DNA from: CAVVAH01 sp963746175
GTDB taxonomy: Bacteria; Actinomycetota; Actinomycetes; JACCUZ01
DNA length: 64,000 bases
Direction of reading: 5' to 3'
NCBI GenBank assembly: GCA_963746175.1
Contig: CAVVAH010000004.1
Coordinates: 248,001-312,000, forward strand
Shown: in pieces, positions 46,076 to 55,087 of the stretch
Layout of the letters: each line of letters opens with the position of its first letter
How positions within the stretch are numbered: the first letter of the stretch is position 1
Notes under the pieces: model-generated
What the model was told of the DNA's origin: nothing
Database searches by the model: none
Seen by the model: only the letters and a program-made list of their open reading frames with translations
Made by a program: the position numbers and the translations under genes

Positions 46076-48592
46076 TCAGGTCCGCCCGAGGGCTCCGATC
46101 GGCGACTCGTGACTCATCTCGTAGCGACCGCGGCCGCGCGCCTTTGCGCGGTACATGGCCGCGTCGGCCTCGCGCAGGACCGACCGCGCGTCGGCGTCCG
46201 GCCCGGCGACGGCGACGCCGATGCTGGCCCCGCTGCGAACCTCTCGGTCGCCGACCCGGATCGACTGGTCGAGCACGGCCTGCACGCGGGCCGCGAGCGC
46301 TCCCTGGTCCTCGACCGCGGACACGCCCTCCGCGACCACGACGAACTCGTCACCGCCGAGCCGGGCCACGGTGTCCCCCGGCCGTACAGCGGCGCGCAGC
46401 CGGTCGGCGACGGTGACCAGGACTGCGTCGCCGGCCTCGTGCCCCAACGAGTCGTTGACGTCCTTGAAGCGGTCGAGGTCGCAGAACATCACCACGGTGC
46501 GGTGCCCTGAGCGGGACGACCGCGCCAGCGCGTGGGCCAAGCGGTCCATCAGCAGGTCACGGTTCGCAAGGCCGGTGAGCGGGTCGTGCAGCGCCTGGTG
46601 CTCGAGCTTGGCGTGCGCCGCCCGCTCGGCCGTGATGTCCTGCACCTGAGCGATGTAGTGCGCGGGCGCATCGGCCTCGTCGCGCGCCATCGACACCGCC
46701 AGCCGCACCCAGACGATCTCGCCGTCGCGTGTGACGTAGCGCTTCTCCATCGTGTAGTGGTCGATGGCCCCACGGTTCAGCATCGAGAGGTTGTCGAGGT
46801 CGGACTCGAGGTCCTCGGCGTGCGTGATCTGCTGGAACGTGAGCCCGAGCAGGTCCGCCTCGTCGTACCCGACGAGCCGGCAGAGCGCGTGGTTCACCTC
46901 CATGAAGGTCCCGTCCAGCGCGACGAGCGCCATGCCGACGGGCGCGTGCGCCATCGCCGACCGGAACTGCTCCTCGCTGCGCGCCAGCGCGCGGGACGCC
47001 GCCCGTGCCTCGGTGACGTCGGTGAACGTGGTCACCACGCCGGTGACCACCGGCACACCGTCCGCGCTGATGTCGTGCAGCGGCTCGGCGTTGATCACCA
47101 GCCAGGTCTGCGTGCCGTCGCAGCGTTGCATCCCGAGCGTCACGTCGCGCACCGGCTTGCCGGTCGTCAGGGCCTGGCGGGCCGGCAGCACGTCCGGCCC
47201 GAACGGCGTGCCGTCCTCGCGGACGAGAGACCCGCCGGGGTCCACCGGGCGGCTGCCGTAGAGCTGCGCCAGGTCCATCCCCATGATGCGCGACGCGGCC
47301 TGGTTGGCCGTCACGAGCAGCCCGTCGGCGTCCTGGAGGATCACACCCTCCGCCATGGTCGCGACGACGGACCGGTAGCGGCGCTCGGAGGCGCGCAGCT
47401 GCTGGGACGCCTCGACCTGCTCGGTGACGTCGGTGACGCTGCCGAGCCATCGCTGCGTGCTGCCGTCCGTGTTGCGGATCGCTGTCGCCGCGGTGTCGAC
47501 CCAGCGCACCGAGCCGTCCGGGCGCAGGTAGCGGTAGCGGCCGGTCCAGGGCTCGCCGCACTCGAGGGCGGAGGCCCACTCGGCCGCGACCCGCTCGCGG
47601 TCGTCCGGGTGCAGCGCGCCGAGCCAGTCCGCGCCCGCGTCGTCGTCGCGGGTCCCGGTCAGCTCGCGCCAGCGCAGGTTGGCGTACGTACGACGGCCGC
47701 TCGCATCGGTCTCGAAGATGCCGACGGGCGTTCCGTCCAGCAGGTACTGCAGCCGCTCGCGGTCCGCGGCAGCGGCCCGGTGACGGTCGGCCCGCTGCTC
47801 GACGCGCGCGCCGAGGAGGACGGCCCCGATGGCGCCGCCGGTGAGCAGCAGGACCATGAGGCCCTGCCCGTACGCCGGGTCGAACCAGCCCGCCTCCTCG
47901 CCCCGCACCACGGCCAGGCCGACCAGCACGGGAACGACGAGCGCCCACAGCAGCGACGCGCGCACCAGCGCACCGCCGGTGCCGGGTGAACGGACAGCGC
48001 GCGAGGCCGGCAGCTCGGGGCGCTCGAGCAGCACCGCGACCGCCGCGCAGAGCGCGATGGGAACCGTCGGCGGCGACATCGCGACGGCGCCCTGCAGCCG
48101 GGACAGGTTCTCGGAGCCGTACAGGTGGCCGACGAGACTGACGTAGCCGATGGCGAAGGCGAAGCAGCCGAGCCCGGTCGCGATGCGCGGAAGGGATCGG
48201 CCGACCGCCATGGCGACGACGAGGGAGAGCAGCACCAGCGCGGACGACAGCGCCATCTGCCCGGAGGAAGCGGTTGCGCGCCAGCGGTCTGCGAAGAGGA
48301 CGCCGTCCGCGAGCAGCGGCCGGCCGAGCAGCTGCGAGAGCACGCCCTCCAGCGCGCCGGCGGCGACGACGGCCAGCAGCCCGGAACGGACGCGCGGCCG
48401 GACGCGCAGGCCCAGCGCGAGGCCCAGCAGGAGGAAGCCGACGACGGTGCTCGGCTTGGTGGGCGGCCGGTGCAGGAGGACCGCCGGCAGCGCCTGCGGG
48501 GCCAGCAGCCAGAGGGTGAGCGCCAGGCACTCGGCGCCGAGCACGACGCGCCCGAGGACGGCAGAGAGCCGGCCGAACCGGTCCACGCTCAT
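46076..48592 (-). CDS. membrane-anchored diguanylate cyclase with three PAS domains (GGDEF only)
   Basis: The 838-residue protein starts with about seven to eight hydrophobic segments (residues about 10-265), a sensor or anchor region. Three PAS domains follow (about 285-400, 410-535, 545-665; for example YLLDGTPVGIFETDASG and AMAHAPVGMALVALDG), then one GGDEF domain (about 675-830). The active site is intact (VARLGGDEFVVV). An RPGD, five residues before GGDEF, is a canonical inhibitory I-site. There is no EAL or HD-GYP domain, so c-di-GMP synthesis with product inhibition is expected. The ATG at 48592 has GGAGG 8 nt upstream. It lies between purH and folD. Confidence 0.9.
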   Translation of the reverse strand: MSVDRFGRLSAVLGRVVLGAECLALTLWLLAPQALPAVLLHRPPTKPSTVVGFLLLGLALGLRVRPRVRSGLLAVVAAGALEGVLSQLLGRPLLADGVLFADRWRATASSGQMALSSALVLLSLVVAMAVGRSLPRIATGLGCFAFAIGYVSLVGHLYGSENLSRLQGAVAMSPPTVPIALCAAVAVLLERPELPASRAVRSPGTGGALVRASLLWALVVPVLVGLAVVRGEEAGWFDPAYGQGLMVLLLTGGAIGAVLLGARVEQRADRHRAAAADRERLQYLLDGTPVGIFETDASGRRTYANLRWRELTGTRDDDAGADWLGALHPDDRERVAAEWASALECGEPWTGRYRYLRPDGSVRWVDTAATAIRNTDGSTQRWLGSVTDVTEQVEASQQLRASERRYRSVVATMAEGVILQDADGLLVTANQAASRIMGMDLAQLYGSRPVDPGGSLVREDGTPFGPDVLPARQALTTGKPVRDVTLGMQRCDGTQTWLVINAEPLHDISADGVPVVTGVVTTFTDVTEARAASRALARSEEQFRSAMAHAPVGMALVALDGTFMEVNHALCRLVGYDEADLLGLTFQQITHAEDLESDLDNLSMLNRGAIDHYTMEKRYVTRDGEIVWVRLAVSMARDEADAPAHYIAQVQDITAERAAHAKLEHQALHDPLTGLANRDLLMDRLAHALARSSRSGHRTVVMFCDLDRFKDVNDSLGHEAGDAVLVTVADRLRAAVRPGDTVARLGGDEFVVVAEGVSAVEDQGALAARVQAVLDQSIRVGDREVRSGASIGVAVAGPDADARSVLREADAAMYRAKARGRGRYEMSHESPIGALGRT

Positions 48593-48710
48593 CCCAGACC
48601 CTCCACTGACCGCCGTCGGCCCCCAACGCTCCTTCGGCAGCGAGCGCGGGTCGGAGCACGAGGAATCGGGCGCCTTGACCGAGTCTTTGCCCGGCGGAGC
48701 GGGCAACCGC

Positions 48711-50279
48711 CTAGTGGAAGAAGTGTCGGACCCCGGTCAGGTACAGGGTCACGCCGGCCGCCGCGGCTGCCGCCACGACCTCCTCGTCACGCATCGAGCC
48801 GCCGGGCTGGACGACCGCCCGGACTCCTGCCGCGAGGAGCACCTCGAGGCCGTCGGCGAACGGGAAGAACGCGTCCGACGCGGCCACGGATCCGGCGGCC
48901 CGCTCCCCCGCCCGTGTCACAGCGAGCCGCGCCGAGTCGACGCGGTTGACCTGCCCCATGCCGACGCCGACGGTCGCACCGTTCGTGGCAAGCAGGATCG
49001 CGTTCGACTTCACCGCGCGGCAGGCCCGCCAGGCGAACGCGAGGTCCGCCAGCGTCGCGTCATCGGCAGGCTGCCCTGCGGCGAGCGTCCAGGTCTTCGG
49101 GTCGTCACCGTCGGCGTCGACCTGGTCGCGGGTCTGCACGAGGACCCCGCCGGACACCTGGCGCAGCTCCACGCTGTCGCGCCGGTAGCCGTCCGGCAGC
49201 TCGAGCAGCCGCACGTTCTTCTTCTGCGACAGCAGAGCGAAGGCATCGTCGTCGTACGCCGGTGCCACCACGACCTCGGTGAAGACCTCCGCGACCTGCT
49301 CGGCCATCGCCAGGGTCACCGCTCGGTTGGTCGCGATGACACCACCGAACGCCGACACCGGGTCGCAGGCGTGCGCCCGCCTGTGTGCCTCGGCCACGTC
49401 GGCGCCGACCGCGATGCCGCACGGGTTGGCGTGCTTGATGATCGCGACGGCGGGCTCGTCGAAGTCGAAGGCGGTGCGCAAGGCCGCGTCGGCGTCGACG
49501 TAGTTGTTGTACGACATCGCCTTGCCGTGCAGGACCGTGCCCTGTGCGATGCCCGGCGCCGCCTCCAGGTCGACGTAGAGCGCGCCCTTCTGGTGCGGGT
49601 TCTCGCCGTAGCGCAGCACGTCGGCACGCTCCAGTGCGAGCCCGGCGTACGCCGGCCACCAGGAGTCGTCCGCGGCGAGCTCCCGCGCGCACCACTGCGC
49701 CACCGCAGTGTCGTACGCCGCCGTGTGCGCGAACGCCCGCGCCGCGAGCCGTCGCCGCGCGTCGAGGTCGAAGCCGCCTGCCCTGACGGCGTCGAGCACG
49801 GCGCCGTACGTCGAGGGGTCGACGACGACGGCGACGCTGGGGTGGTTCTTGGCGGCGGCGCGCACCATCGACGGGCCGCCGATGTCGATCTGCTCGACGA
49901 CGTCGTCACGGCCGGCGCCGGACGCGACGGTCTCGCGGAACGGGTAGAGGTTGCACACGACGAGGTCGAAGGGCTCGACACCGAGCTCGTCGAGCTGGCG
50001 CACGTGGTCGGGCAGCCGGCGGTCGGCGAGGATGCCGGCGTGCACCTTCGGGTGCAGCGTCTTGACCCGGCCGTCGAGGCACTCGGGGAAGCCGGTCACG
50101 TCCTCGACGGCGGTGACCGGGATGCCCGCCGCTGAGATCCGCGCCGCGGTCGAGCCGGTCGAGACCAGGGACACGCCCGCCTCGTGCAGCCCGCGTGCGA
50201 GCTCCTCGAGCCCGCTCTTGTCGTAGACGCTGAGCAGCGCCCGCCGCACGGGGACGACGTCTCCGACTACCGCACTCAT
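48711..50279 (-). CDS. purH: bifunctional AICAR transformylase/IMP cyclohydrolase
   Basis: Last two steps of de novo IMP synthesis. The 522-residue protein has the IMP cyclohydrolase domain at residues 1-195 (RRALLSVYDKSGLEELARGL, GRVKTLHPKVHAGIL) and the AICAR transformylase domain from about 205, with the catalytic Lys-His in AIIKHANPCGIA and the C-terminal GVRHFFH. ATG 50279 and full length. It is transcribed after purN with an 82-bp gap. Confidence 0.95.
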   Translation of the reverse strand: MSAVVGDVVPVRRALLSVYDKSGLEELARGLHEAGVSLVSTGSTAARISAAGIPVTAVEDVTGFPECLDGRVKTLHPKVHAGILADRRLPDHVRQLDELGVEPFDLVVCNLYPFRETVASGAGRDDVVEQIDIGGPSMVRAAAKNHPSVAVVVDPSTYGAVLDAVRAGGFDLDARRRLAARAFAHTAAYDTAVAQWCARELAADDSWWPAYAGLALERADVLRYGENPHQKGALYVDLEAAPGIAQGTVLHGKAMSYNNYVDADAALRTAFDFDEPAVAIIKHANPCGIAVGADVAEAHRRAHACDPVSAFGGVIATNRAVTLAMAEQVAEVFTEVVVAPAYDDDAFALLSQKKNVRLLELPDGYRRDSVELRQVSGGVLVQTRDQVDADGDDPKTWTLAAGQPADDATLADLAFAWRACRAVKSNAILLATNGATVGVGMGQVNRVDSARLAVTRAGERAAGSVAASDAFFPFADGLEVLLAAGVRAVVQPGGSMRDEEVVAAAAAAGVTLYLTGVRHFFH

Positions 50280-50361
50280 TCGGGGCCCCCGCGCGATCGT
50301 GAGCCGCCCGGCAGCTGAGAACGATGCGCACGACCGCGGCGAGCGATCTCGTGGGGATTTC

Positions 50362-50979
50362 TCACGGAACGGTGACCCTCCTGCCAGTGACCGTCCAGCC
50401 CTCGCGGGCCATCCGGCCGACGACGTCGACGAGCATCGTGCGCTCCTCGACCTTGATCCGTTCGTGCAACGACGTCACGTCGTCGTCGTCGTGCACGGGC
50501 ACCGTGCGCTGCGCGACGATCGCGCCGGAGTCGACGCCGGCGTCCACGACGAAGAGGGTCGCCCCGGACACCTTGACGCCGTGGGCCAGGGCGTCACGGG
50601 CGCCGTGCATGCCGGGGAAGGACGGCAGCAGCGCCGGGTGGCTGTTGACCACCCGGCCGCCGAACGCGCCGAGGAACGCCGGCCCCAGCAGCTTCATGAA
50701 GCCGGCCGACACGACGAGGTCGGGACGGTGGCCGGCCACGGTCGCTGTCAGGGCGTCGTCCCAGGCCGCGCGGTCGTCGTGGTCGCGGAGCGGGCAGACG
50801 AAGGTCTGGATCCCCGCGGCCTCCACCCGGGCGAGCGCGCCGGTGCCCTCGCGGTCCGCGCCGACCGCGACCACCTGGGCGCCGTAGCCGGGGTCACGGG
50901 CCGCGTCGAGCAGCGCCTGCAGCGTCGACCCGCTCCCGGACGCCAGCACGACGACCCGCGACCCGGGGCTGAATCTCAC
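50362..50979 (-). CDS. purN: phosphoribosylglycinamide formyltransferase
   Basis: Third step of purine synthesis using 10-formyl-THF. The 205-residue protein has the phosphate-binding VVLASGSGSTLQALLDA (about residues 9-25), the catalytic Asn-His in VVNSHPALLPSFPGMHG (about 109-125) and the catalytic Asp of VDAGVDSGAIVAQ (about 144-156). Length is typical. ATG 50979. The 359-bp region upstream contains the repeats listed at 51029-51320 and must hold its promoter if it is not co-transcribed with the DUF6350 gene. Confidence 0.94.
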   Translation of the reverse strand: MRFSPGSRVVVLASGSGSTLQALLDAARDPGYGAQVVAVGADREGTGALARVEAAGIQTFVCPLRDHDDRAAWDDALTATVAGHRPDLVVSAGFMKLLGPAFLGAFGGRVVNSHPALLPSFPGMHGARDALAHGVKVSGATLFVVDAGVDSGAIVAQRTVPVHDDDDVTSLHERIKVEERTMLVDVVGRMAREGWTVTGRRVTVP

Positions 50980-51028
50980 CCGGCGACCCTAACCGGACGG
51001 GTCGGCCGGGGCGGCGGACGTCTTGACC

Positions 51029-51120
51029 GGCGCTGTCCCGCCGTCGCGGGTCTCTGTCGGAGCCGCCTTCGGAGGAGGCGGCAGCCCCGCTCCGTTCGGT
51101 GCTCTCCCGCCGTGGGTGCC
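51029..51120. repeat. single relative of the 42151-42310 units
   Basis: This stretch repeats the order ggcgct..cccgccgtcg.ggg, gagc.gccttcgga.gaggc.gcagcccc, then ctcccgccgtgggtgc, matching the second 80-bp unit near 42231-42310 with substitutions and small gaps. It lies between purN and the DUF6350 gene. Similarity was judged by eye. Confidence 0.5.
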
Positions 51121-51320
51121 CCCAGACCGGCTGTGACCAGCGAAGTGGCCCCGCGGTACCACCGGAAGGTGGTCCCTTGGCGGGGCCACTTGGCACCGGA
51201 TCGGAATGCGGACACGCCCTGACTCGAGGGATGAGACGACGTCGGAAGCACGAGGCAACCGCTGCCGCCGCTCTCTCCTCCACAGCCTGCTCCGACCGCG
51301 ACCACCCACGGCGGGAGAGC
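51101..51320. repeat. 220-bp element with perfect 17-bp terminal inverted repeats and an internal nested palindrome
   Basis: gctctcccgccgtgggt (51101-51117) is perfectly complementary to 51304-51320. Between them, a 12-bp perfect stem (51143-51154 with 51180-51191) encloses a 6-bp stem accacc/ggtggt. No open frame with coding character is visible. The organisation recalls a small non-autonomous element (MITE-like), but I see no convincing target-site duplication. It could also be a structured 5' leader of purN or a terminator after the DUF6350 gene. Confidence 0.55.
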
Positions 51321-51338
51321 TGACCGGTTGCCGTCCGG

Positions 51339-52571
51339 TCAGGCCCGGCGGCGGAGGACGAGCAGCGTCGCCGCCATCACGACGGCGACCTCGAGGCCGG
51401 CGACAGGGGCCACCGCCCACCAGTCCGGGCCGGTCTGCGCCAGCCGACCCGGCCCGCCGGGGCCGGACGTGAGCAACGACAGCACCACGACGGCCGCGGC
51501 GACCAGGCCGCCGACGACCGCCGACACCTCGGCCAACGGCCGCCAGCCCTCGGCAGCGACTGTGCCGGACCGGTCCGCGAGCACGCCCGCGAGCACTCCG
51601 GCACCGAGCGGCACGAGCAGCACCAGTGGCGCCCAGCCGGGACCGGGCTCCTGCGGCAGTGCCGCCAGCAGCGGGACGGCCGGCACAGCGCCGAGGTCGA
51701 CGCCGAACGGCGACACCGCCGTGCCGGCCCCGACCGCGAACCCCGGCCCCACGACGTACGCCGTGCCCCAGAACGCCGCCGTGGGGACGTACAGCAGGCA
51801 GAGCACGCCCAGCAGGACGCCGCCGCCGGCACCGGCGCCGAGGGTGTCGACGAGGAGCGCGGCGCGGTCGCGGTGGACGGCGAGCGCCGCGCCGGTCACC
51901 AGGGCGCCGCCGGCGAGGAGCACCGCGACGGCCGCAGTGGCTGCCGGCAGGGCAGCCCGGACGAGCGGGTGCACCCGTCGCGAGACGCCGGACCAGGTGC
52001 CGGTCGCGCGGATCGCCCCGGTCCCGGACCCGAGCGCAGCAACGCCGGCGGCGCCGACGAACGCGCTGACCGGGAGAGCCTGGACCTCGCCGGTCCGGGC
52101 CAGCAGGGCGACGAAGGTCGCCAGCACGGCGTACGTCGCGGTCGTCGAGGACGCCAGGGCCAGGACGCTGGTCCTGCCGCGGACGCCGGCCGCCCGGCCG
52201 GCCCGCAGCGTGGCGGCGTGCAGCAGCGCGACCGGCAGCGCGGTCAGCCCGAGCGGCACGAGGGCCAGCTCGCCGCCGGGGACCGCCAGGTGGGCGTGGT
52301 GCCCGACCAGCCAGGCCATCAGTGCGGTGGCGACCGCGTCGGTGGCGTCGGCGCCGCTGTCGGCGGCGGACGCCCAGGCCACCAGGACCACGACCATCAC
52401 GGCGAGGATCCCCAGTCCGGCGGACCGGACGGCCGCGGCGACGCCGGCACCGGTGAGCGAGCGCGTGGTCGCCGGCGGGACGTCGGCGGGCCGGTGCCGG
52501 GTGCCCGCAACCCGACCAGGACGGCCGGGGGTGCGTGGCGTCCGGGACGGGCGGGACAGGAGCTCGGTCAT
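51339..52571 (-). CDS. DUF6350 family multi-pass membrane protein
   Basis: A 410-residue protein with ten or more hydrophobic segments, rich in Ala/Val/Gly/Leu. A basic N-terminal tail precedes the first span (SAGLGILAVMVVVLVAWAS, about residues 50-68). It belongs by position and composition to the DUF6350/PerM-like membrane proteins found beside purN in actinobacteria, whose role is poorly defined (cell-division links have been proposed for the mycobacterial PerM). ATG 52571. The 174-bp gap to the divergent sigma-factor gene holds both promoters. Confidence 0.78.
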   Translation of the reverse strand: MTELLSRPSRTPRTPGRPGRVAGTRHRPADVPPATTRSLTGAGVAAAVRSAGLGILAVMVVVLVAWASAADSGADATDAVATALMAWLVGHHAHLAVPGGELALVPLGLTALPVALLHAATLRAGRAAGVRGRTSVLALASSTTATYAVLATFVALLARTGEVQALPVSAFVGAAGVAALGSGTGAIRATGTWSGVSRRVHPLVRAALPAATAAVAVLLAGGALVTGAALAVHRDRAALLVDTLGAGAGGGVLLGVLCLLYVPTAAFWGTAYVVGPGFAVGAGTAVSPFGVDLGAVPAVPLLAALPQEPGPGWAPLVLLVPLGAGVLAGVLADRSGTVAAEGWRPLAEVSAVVGGLVAAAVVVLSLLTSGPGGPGRLAQTGPDWWAVAPVAGLEVAVVMAATLLVLRRRA

Positions 52572-52745
52572 CGCGGTCCATCGTCGCCGCTCGGAGCGCC
52601 CCGGCCCCGGACCTCGGCAGGCTCGGCGGGTCGCTGCGTGCCGAAACCTGCCGGCGGGATGCAACCTGCCAGGCTGGTCGCGAGTGATCCTCGGTGACAG
52701 CGCGCCGGAGGCCCGGCGCCCGACGCGACCGGAGGGAGTGACGCG

Positions 52746-53249
52746 ATGAAGGACTCGGCAGGGTTCGACGCCTTCTACGCGGCCACCCACCGGCGCGTCC
52801 AGCACCAGATGTACGCCATGACGAGCAACCTCGCCGACGCGCAGGAGCTCACCCAGGAGGCGTACGCCCGGGCCTGGCAGCGCTGGTCGACCGTCGAGAC
52901 GTACGACGACCCCGAGGCGTGGGTCCGCACCGTCGCCTGGCGACTGGCCGCCAGCCGCTGGCGCAAGGCGAGGAACGGCGTGACCGCGATGCTGCGGCAC
53001 GGCCCGCCGGAGCACACGCCCGAGCCGAGCGTCGACAACGTCGCTCTCGTCGCGGCCCTCCGTGAGATCCCGGAGGCACAGCGACGAGCCATCGTCCTGC
53101 ACCACCTCGCCGGCCTGTCGGTCGCCGAGGTCGCCCATGAGGTGGGCGCCCCCGAGGGCACGGTCAAGGCGCGCCTGTCGCGCGGCCGGGCCGCCCTCGC
53201 CGAGCTGCTCGCCGACAACTCGCTCACGGAGGTGAGCCCCCATGCCTGA
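52746..53249 (+). CDS. ECF (SigE-family) RNA polymerase sigma factor
   Basis: A 167-residue group IV sigma factor. Region 2 (FDAFYAATHRRVQHQMYAMTSNLADAQELTQEAYARAWQRW, residues 7-47) binds core polymerase and the -10 element. Region 4 (VALVAALREIPEAQRRAIVLHHLAGLSVAEVAHEVGAPEGTVKARLSRGRAAL, residues about 98-150) contains the HTH for the -35 element. It lacks C-terminal extensions. The ATG at 52746 is preceded by GGAGG. The next gene overlaps by 8 bp and encodes a single-pass membrane protein, the usual layout for a sigma factor and its membrane partner. Confidence 0.9.
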   Translation: MKDSAGFDAFYAATHRRVQHQMYAMTSNLADAQELTQEAYARAWQRWSTVETYDDPEAWVRTVAWRLAASRWRKARNGVTAMLRHGPPEHTPEPSVDNVALVAALREIPEAQRRAIVLHHLAGLSVAEVAHEVGAPEGTVKARLSRGRAALAELLADNSLTEVSPHA

Positions 53250-54084
53250 GCACGACTCGAACGACAAGCTGACCCTCACCCTGGACACCCTGCGCTCGGA
53301 CGTCGAGCGGACCCCGCTCGCCGACTCGATGACCGTCCGTCGCCGCGGCGACCAGCGGACCCGCCGTCAGGCGGTCGGCGGTGCACTGGCCGTCGTCGCC
53401 CTGGTCGCCGGCGTCGCGGGCGTCCTCGGCGGCGGTGGCTTCGACCAGGCGGACGGCCAGCTCCCCGCCACCGAGGGCCCGACCGCCAGCACCGATGGCC
53501 CGACCGCCAGCACCGAGGTCGAGCAGCCCCTCGCGCTGGCCGCGGACCCGTTCGTCCCGGTCGACGCCCTCACCGGCTTCGGCGGGTACGACCAGGCGGG
53601 ACCATTCATCGACTCCGGCCAGGAGCCGGACATCCTGCCGGAGCAGTGCGTCACGCGACCCGGCGAGTGGGGGGCCGCGCAGGTGCGGTCCACCCGCTTC
53701 TACCAGGACGGCAGCGAGGCCCAGGTCCGCGAGTACGTGCTGCGCTTCGCCGACACCGCGGAGGCGCAGCAGGCCTCGCTCAAGCGTGCGTACGCCGACC
53801 TGGCCGCCGCCTGCCCGGCCACGGTCGACGCGAGCGACGGCACCCTGACCAGCCGCTACTCCGAGGTCGTCGCCGGCCTCGACGACGCGGTACGGAGCTT
53901 CCGGTACTTCGAGCCCGAGGTGGCGTCCGAGCCGAGCTACTACGAGGTCGCGACCGCCCACCAGGGCAACGTCGTCGTCGTCCTCGAGTGGCACGCGTCG
54001 GGCAACCCGGCCGGCGACGTCGGCCAGGACTGGGCCTGGACGACCGAGCGCCTGCAAGCAGCCCTCACCGCCGCTGTCGGCTGA
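53242..54084 (+). CDS. single-pass membrane protein, probable sigma-factor partner
   Basis: The 280-residue protein has a short cytoplasmic N-terminus (residues 1-42, basic near the membrane), one transmembrane segment (AVGGALAVVALVAGVAGVLGGG, about 44-65), a Thr/Pro-rich linker with a duplicated GPTAST motif (about 80-91), and an extracellular domain (about 100-280) with two cysteines that could pair. No ZAS-type zinc motif is present, so it is not a classical anti-sigma factor. The extracellular part resembles PknH-like sensor domains only in outline. An 8-bp overlap with the sigma gene supports functional linkage. It ends just before palindrome B. Confidence 0.78.
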   Translation: MPEHDSNDKLTLTLDTLRSDVERTPLADSMTVRRRGDQRTRRQAVGGALAVVALVAGVAGVLGGGGFDQADGQLPATEGPTASTDGPTASTEVEQPLALAADPFVPVDALTGFGGYDQAGPFIDSGQEPDILPEQCVTRPGEWGAAQVRSTRFYQDGSEAQVREYVLRFADTAEAQQASLKRAYADLAAACPATVDASDGTLTSRYSEVVAGLDDAVRSFRYFEPEVASEPSYYEVATAHQGNVVVVLEWHASGNPAGDVGQDWAWTTERLQAALTAAVG

Positions 54085-54092
54085 CCCCCGAA

Positions 54093-54159
54093 CCGCCGCG
54101 AGTGGTGGGTTCGGCATCCCGGGAACGACATTCCGGGTGCGGAACCCACCACTCGGCGG
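54093..54159. repeat. nested palindrome B (dispersed family; probable bidirectional terminator)
   Basis: Outer stem: ccgccg..agtggtgggttc (54093-54112, with a 2-nt bulge) pairs with gaacccaccact..cggcgg (54142-54159). An inner stem, gcatcccgg with ccgggtgc, sits inside. The 11-bp core is identical to palindrome A at 42376-42428, and both copies lie between the stops of convergent genes (here the sigma-partner gene and sucD). Confidence 0.78.
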
Positions 54160-54173
54160 AGAAGGGGAGGGGG

Positions 54174-55058
54174 CTAGCGGGAGGTCATGATCTCGCGCAT
54201 GAGGCGGGCCGTCTCGGACGGCGTCTTGCCGACCTTGACGCCGACCGCCTCCAGGGCGTCCTGCTTGGCCTGCGCCGTGCCGGACGAGCCGGACACGATC
54301 GCGCCGGCGTGGCCCATCGTCTTGCCCTCGGGGGCGGTGAAGCCGGCGACGTAGCCGACGACCGGCTTGGTGACGTGGTCCTTGATGTAGGCCGCCGCGC
54401 GCTCCTCGGCGTCGCCGCCGATCTCGCCGATCATCACGATCGCGTCGGTCTCGGGGTCGGCCTCGAACGCCTCGAGGCAGTCGATGTGCGTGGTGCCGAT
54501 GACCGGGTCGCCGCCGATGCCGACGGCGGTCGAGAAGCCGATGTCCCGCAGCTCGTACATCATCTGGTACGTCAGCGTGCCGGACTTGGAGACCAGCCCG
54601 ATCCGGCCCGCCTTCGTGATGTCGGCGGGGATGATGCCGGCGTTGGACTTGCCGGGGCTGATGAGGCCGGGGCAGTTCGGGCCGATGATCCGGGTCGTGC
54701 CGGCGTTGACGGCGTGCTGGTAGAACGCCGCCGAGTCGTGCACGGGGATGCCCTCGGTGATGACGACGCAGAGCGGGATCGCCGCGTCGACCGCCTCGAT
54801 GACGGCGTCCTTGGCGAACGCCGGCGGCACGAAGACGACCGACACGTCGGCGTCGGTCTCCTTCATGGCCTCGGCCACCGACGCGAAGACCGGCACCGAG
54901 GTGCCGTCGACGTCGACCGTGGTGCCGGCCTTGCGCGGGTTCACGCCGCCGACGACCTGCGTGCCCGACGCGACCATCCGCCGGGTGTGCTTGGTGCCCT
55001 CGGAGCCGGTGATGCCCTGGACGATGATCCTTGTGTTCTCGGTCAGCCAGATGGCCAT
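54174..55058 (-). CDS. sucD: succinate-CoA ligase, alpha subunit
   Basis: TCA-cycle enzyme coupling succinyl-CoA cleavage to ATP/GTP synthesis. The 294-residue protein has the CoA-binding IIVQGITGSEGTKHTRRM (about residues 10-27), GPNCPGLISPGKSNAGI (about 120-136) and the active-site phospho-His in GKTMGHAGAIVSG (about 242-254). The ATG at 55058 lies 29 nt after the sucC stop. Intact, unlike its partner subunit. Confidence 0.95.
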   Translation of the reverse strand: MAIWLTENTRIIVQGITGSEGTKHTRRMVASGTQVVGGVNPRKAGTTVDVDGTSVPVFASVAEAMKETDADVSVVFVPPAFAKDAVIEAVDAAIPLCVVITEGIPVHDSAAFYQHAVNAGTTRIIGPNCPGLISPGKSNAGIIPADITKAGRIGLVSKSGTLTYQMMYELRDIGFSTAVGIGGDPVIGTTHIDCLEAFEADPETDAIVMIGEIGGDAEERAAAYIKDHVTKPVVGYVAGFTAPEGKTMGHAGAIVSGSSGTAQAKQDALEAVGVKVGKTPSETARLMREIMTSR

Positions 55059-55087
55059 GTCAGCAGTCCTCGTCCCTCGTCCGTCGT

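Noticed and set aside
51143..51191. T-box riboswitch core (GGTGGTACCGCGG on the minus strand) upstream of purN
   Set aside because: The similarity covers only 13 bases that are part of a perfect nested palindrome. I see no Stem I, specifier loop or separate terminator, and purN is not a known T-box target. Kept only as a note in the repeat finding.
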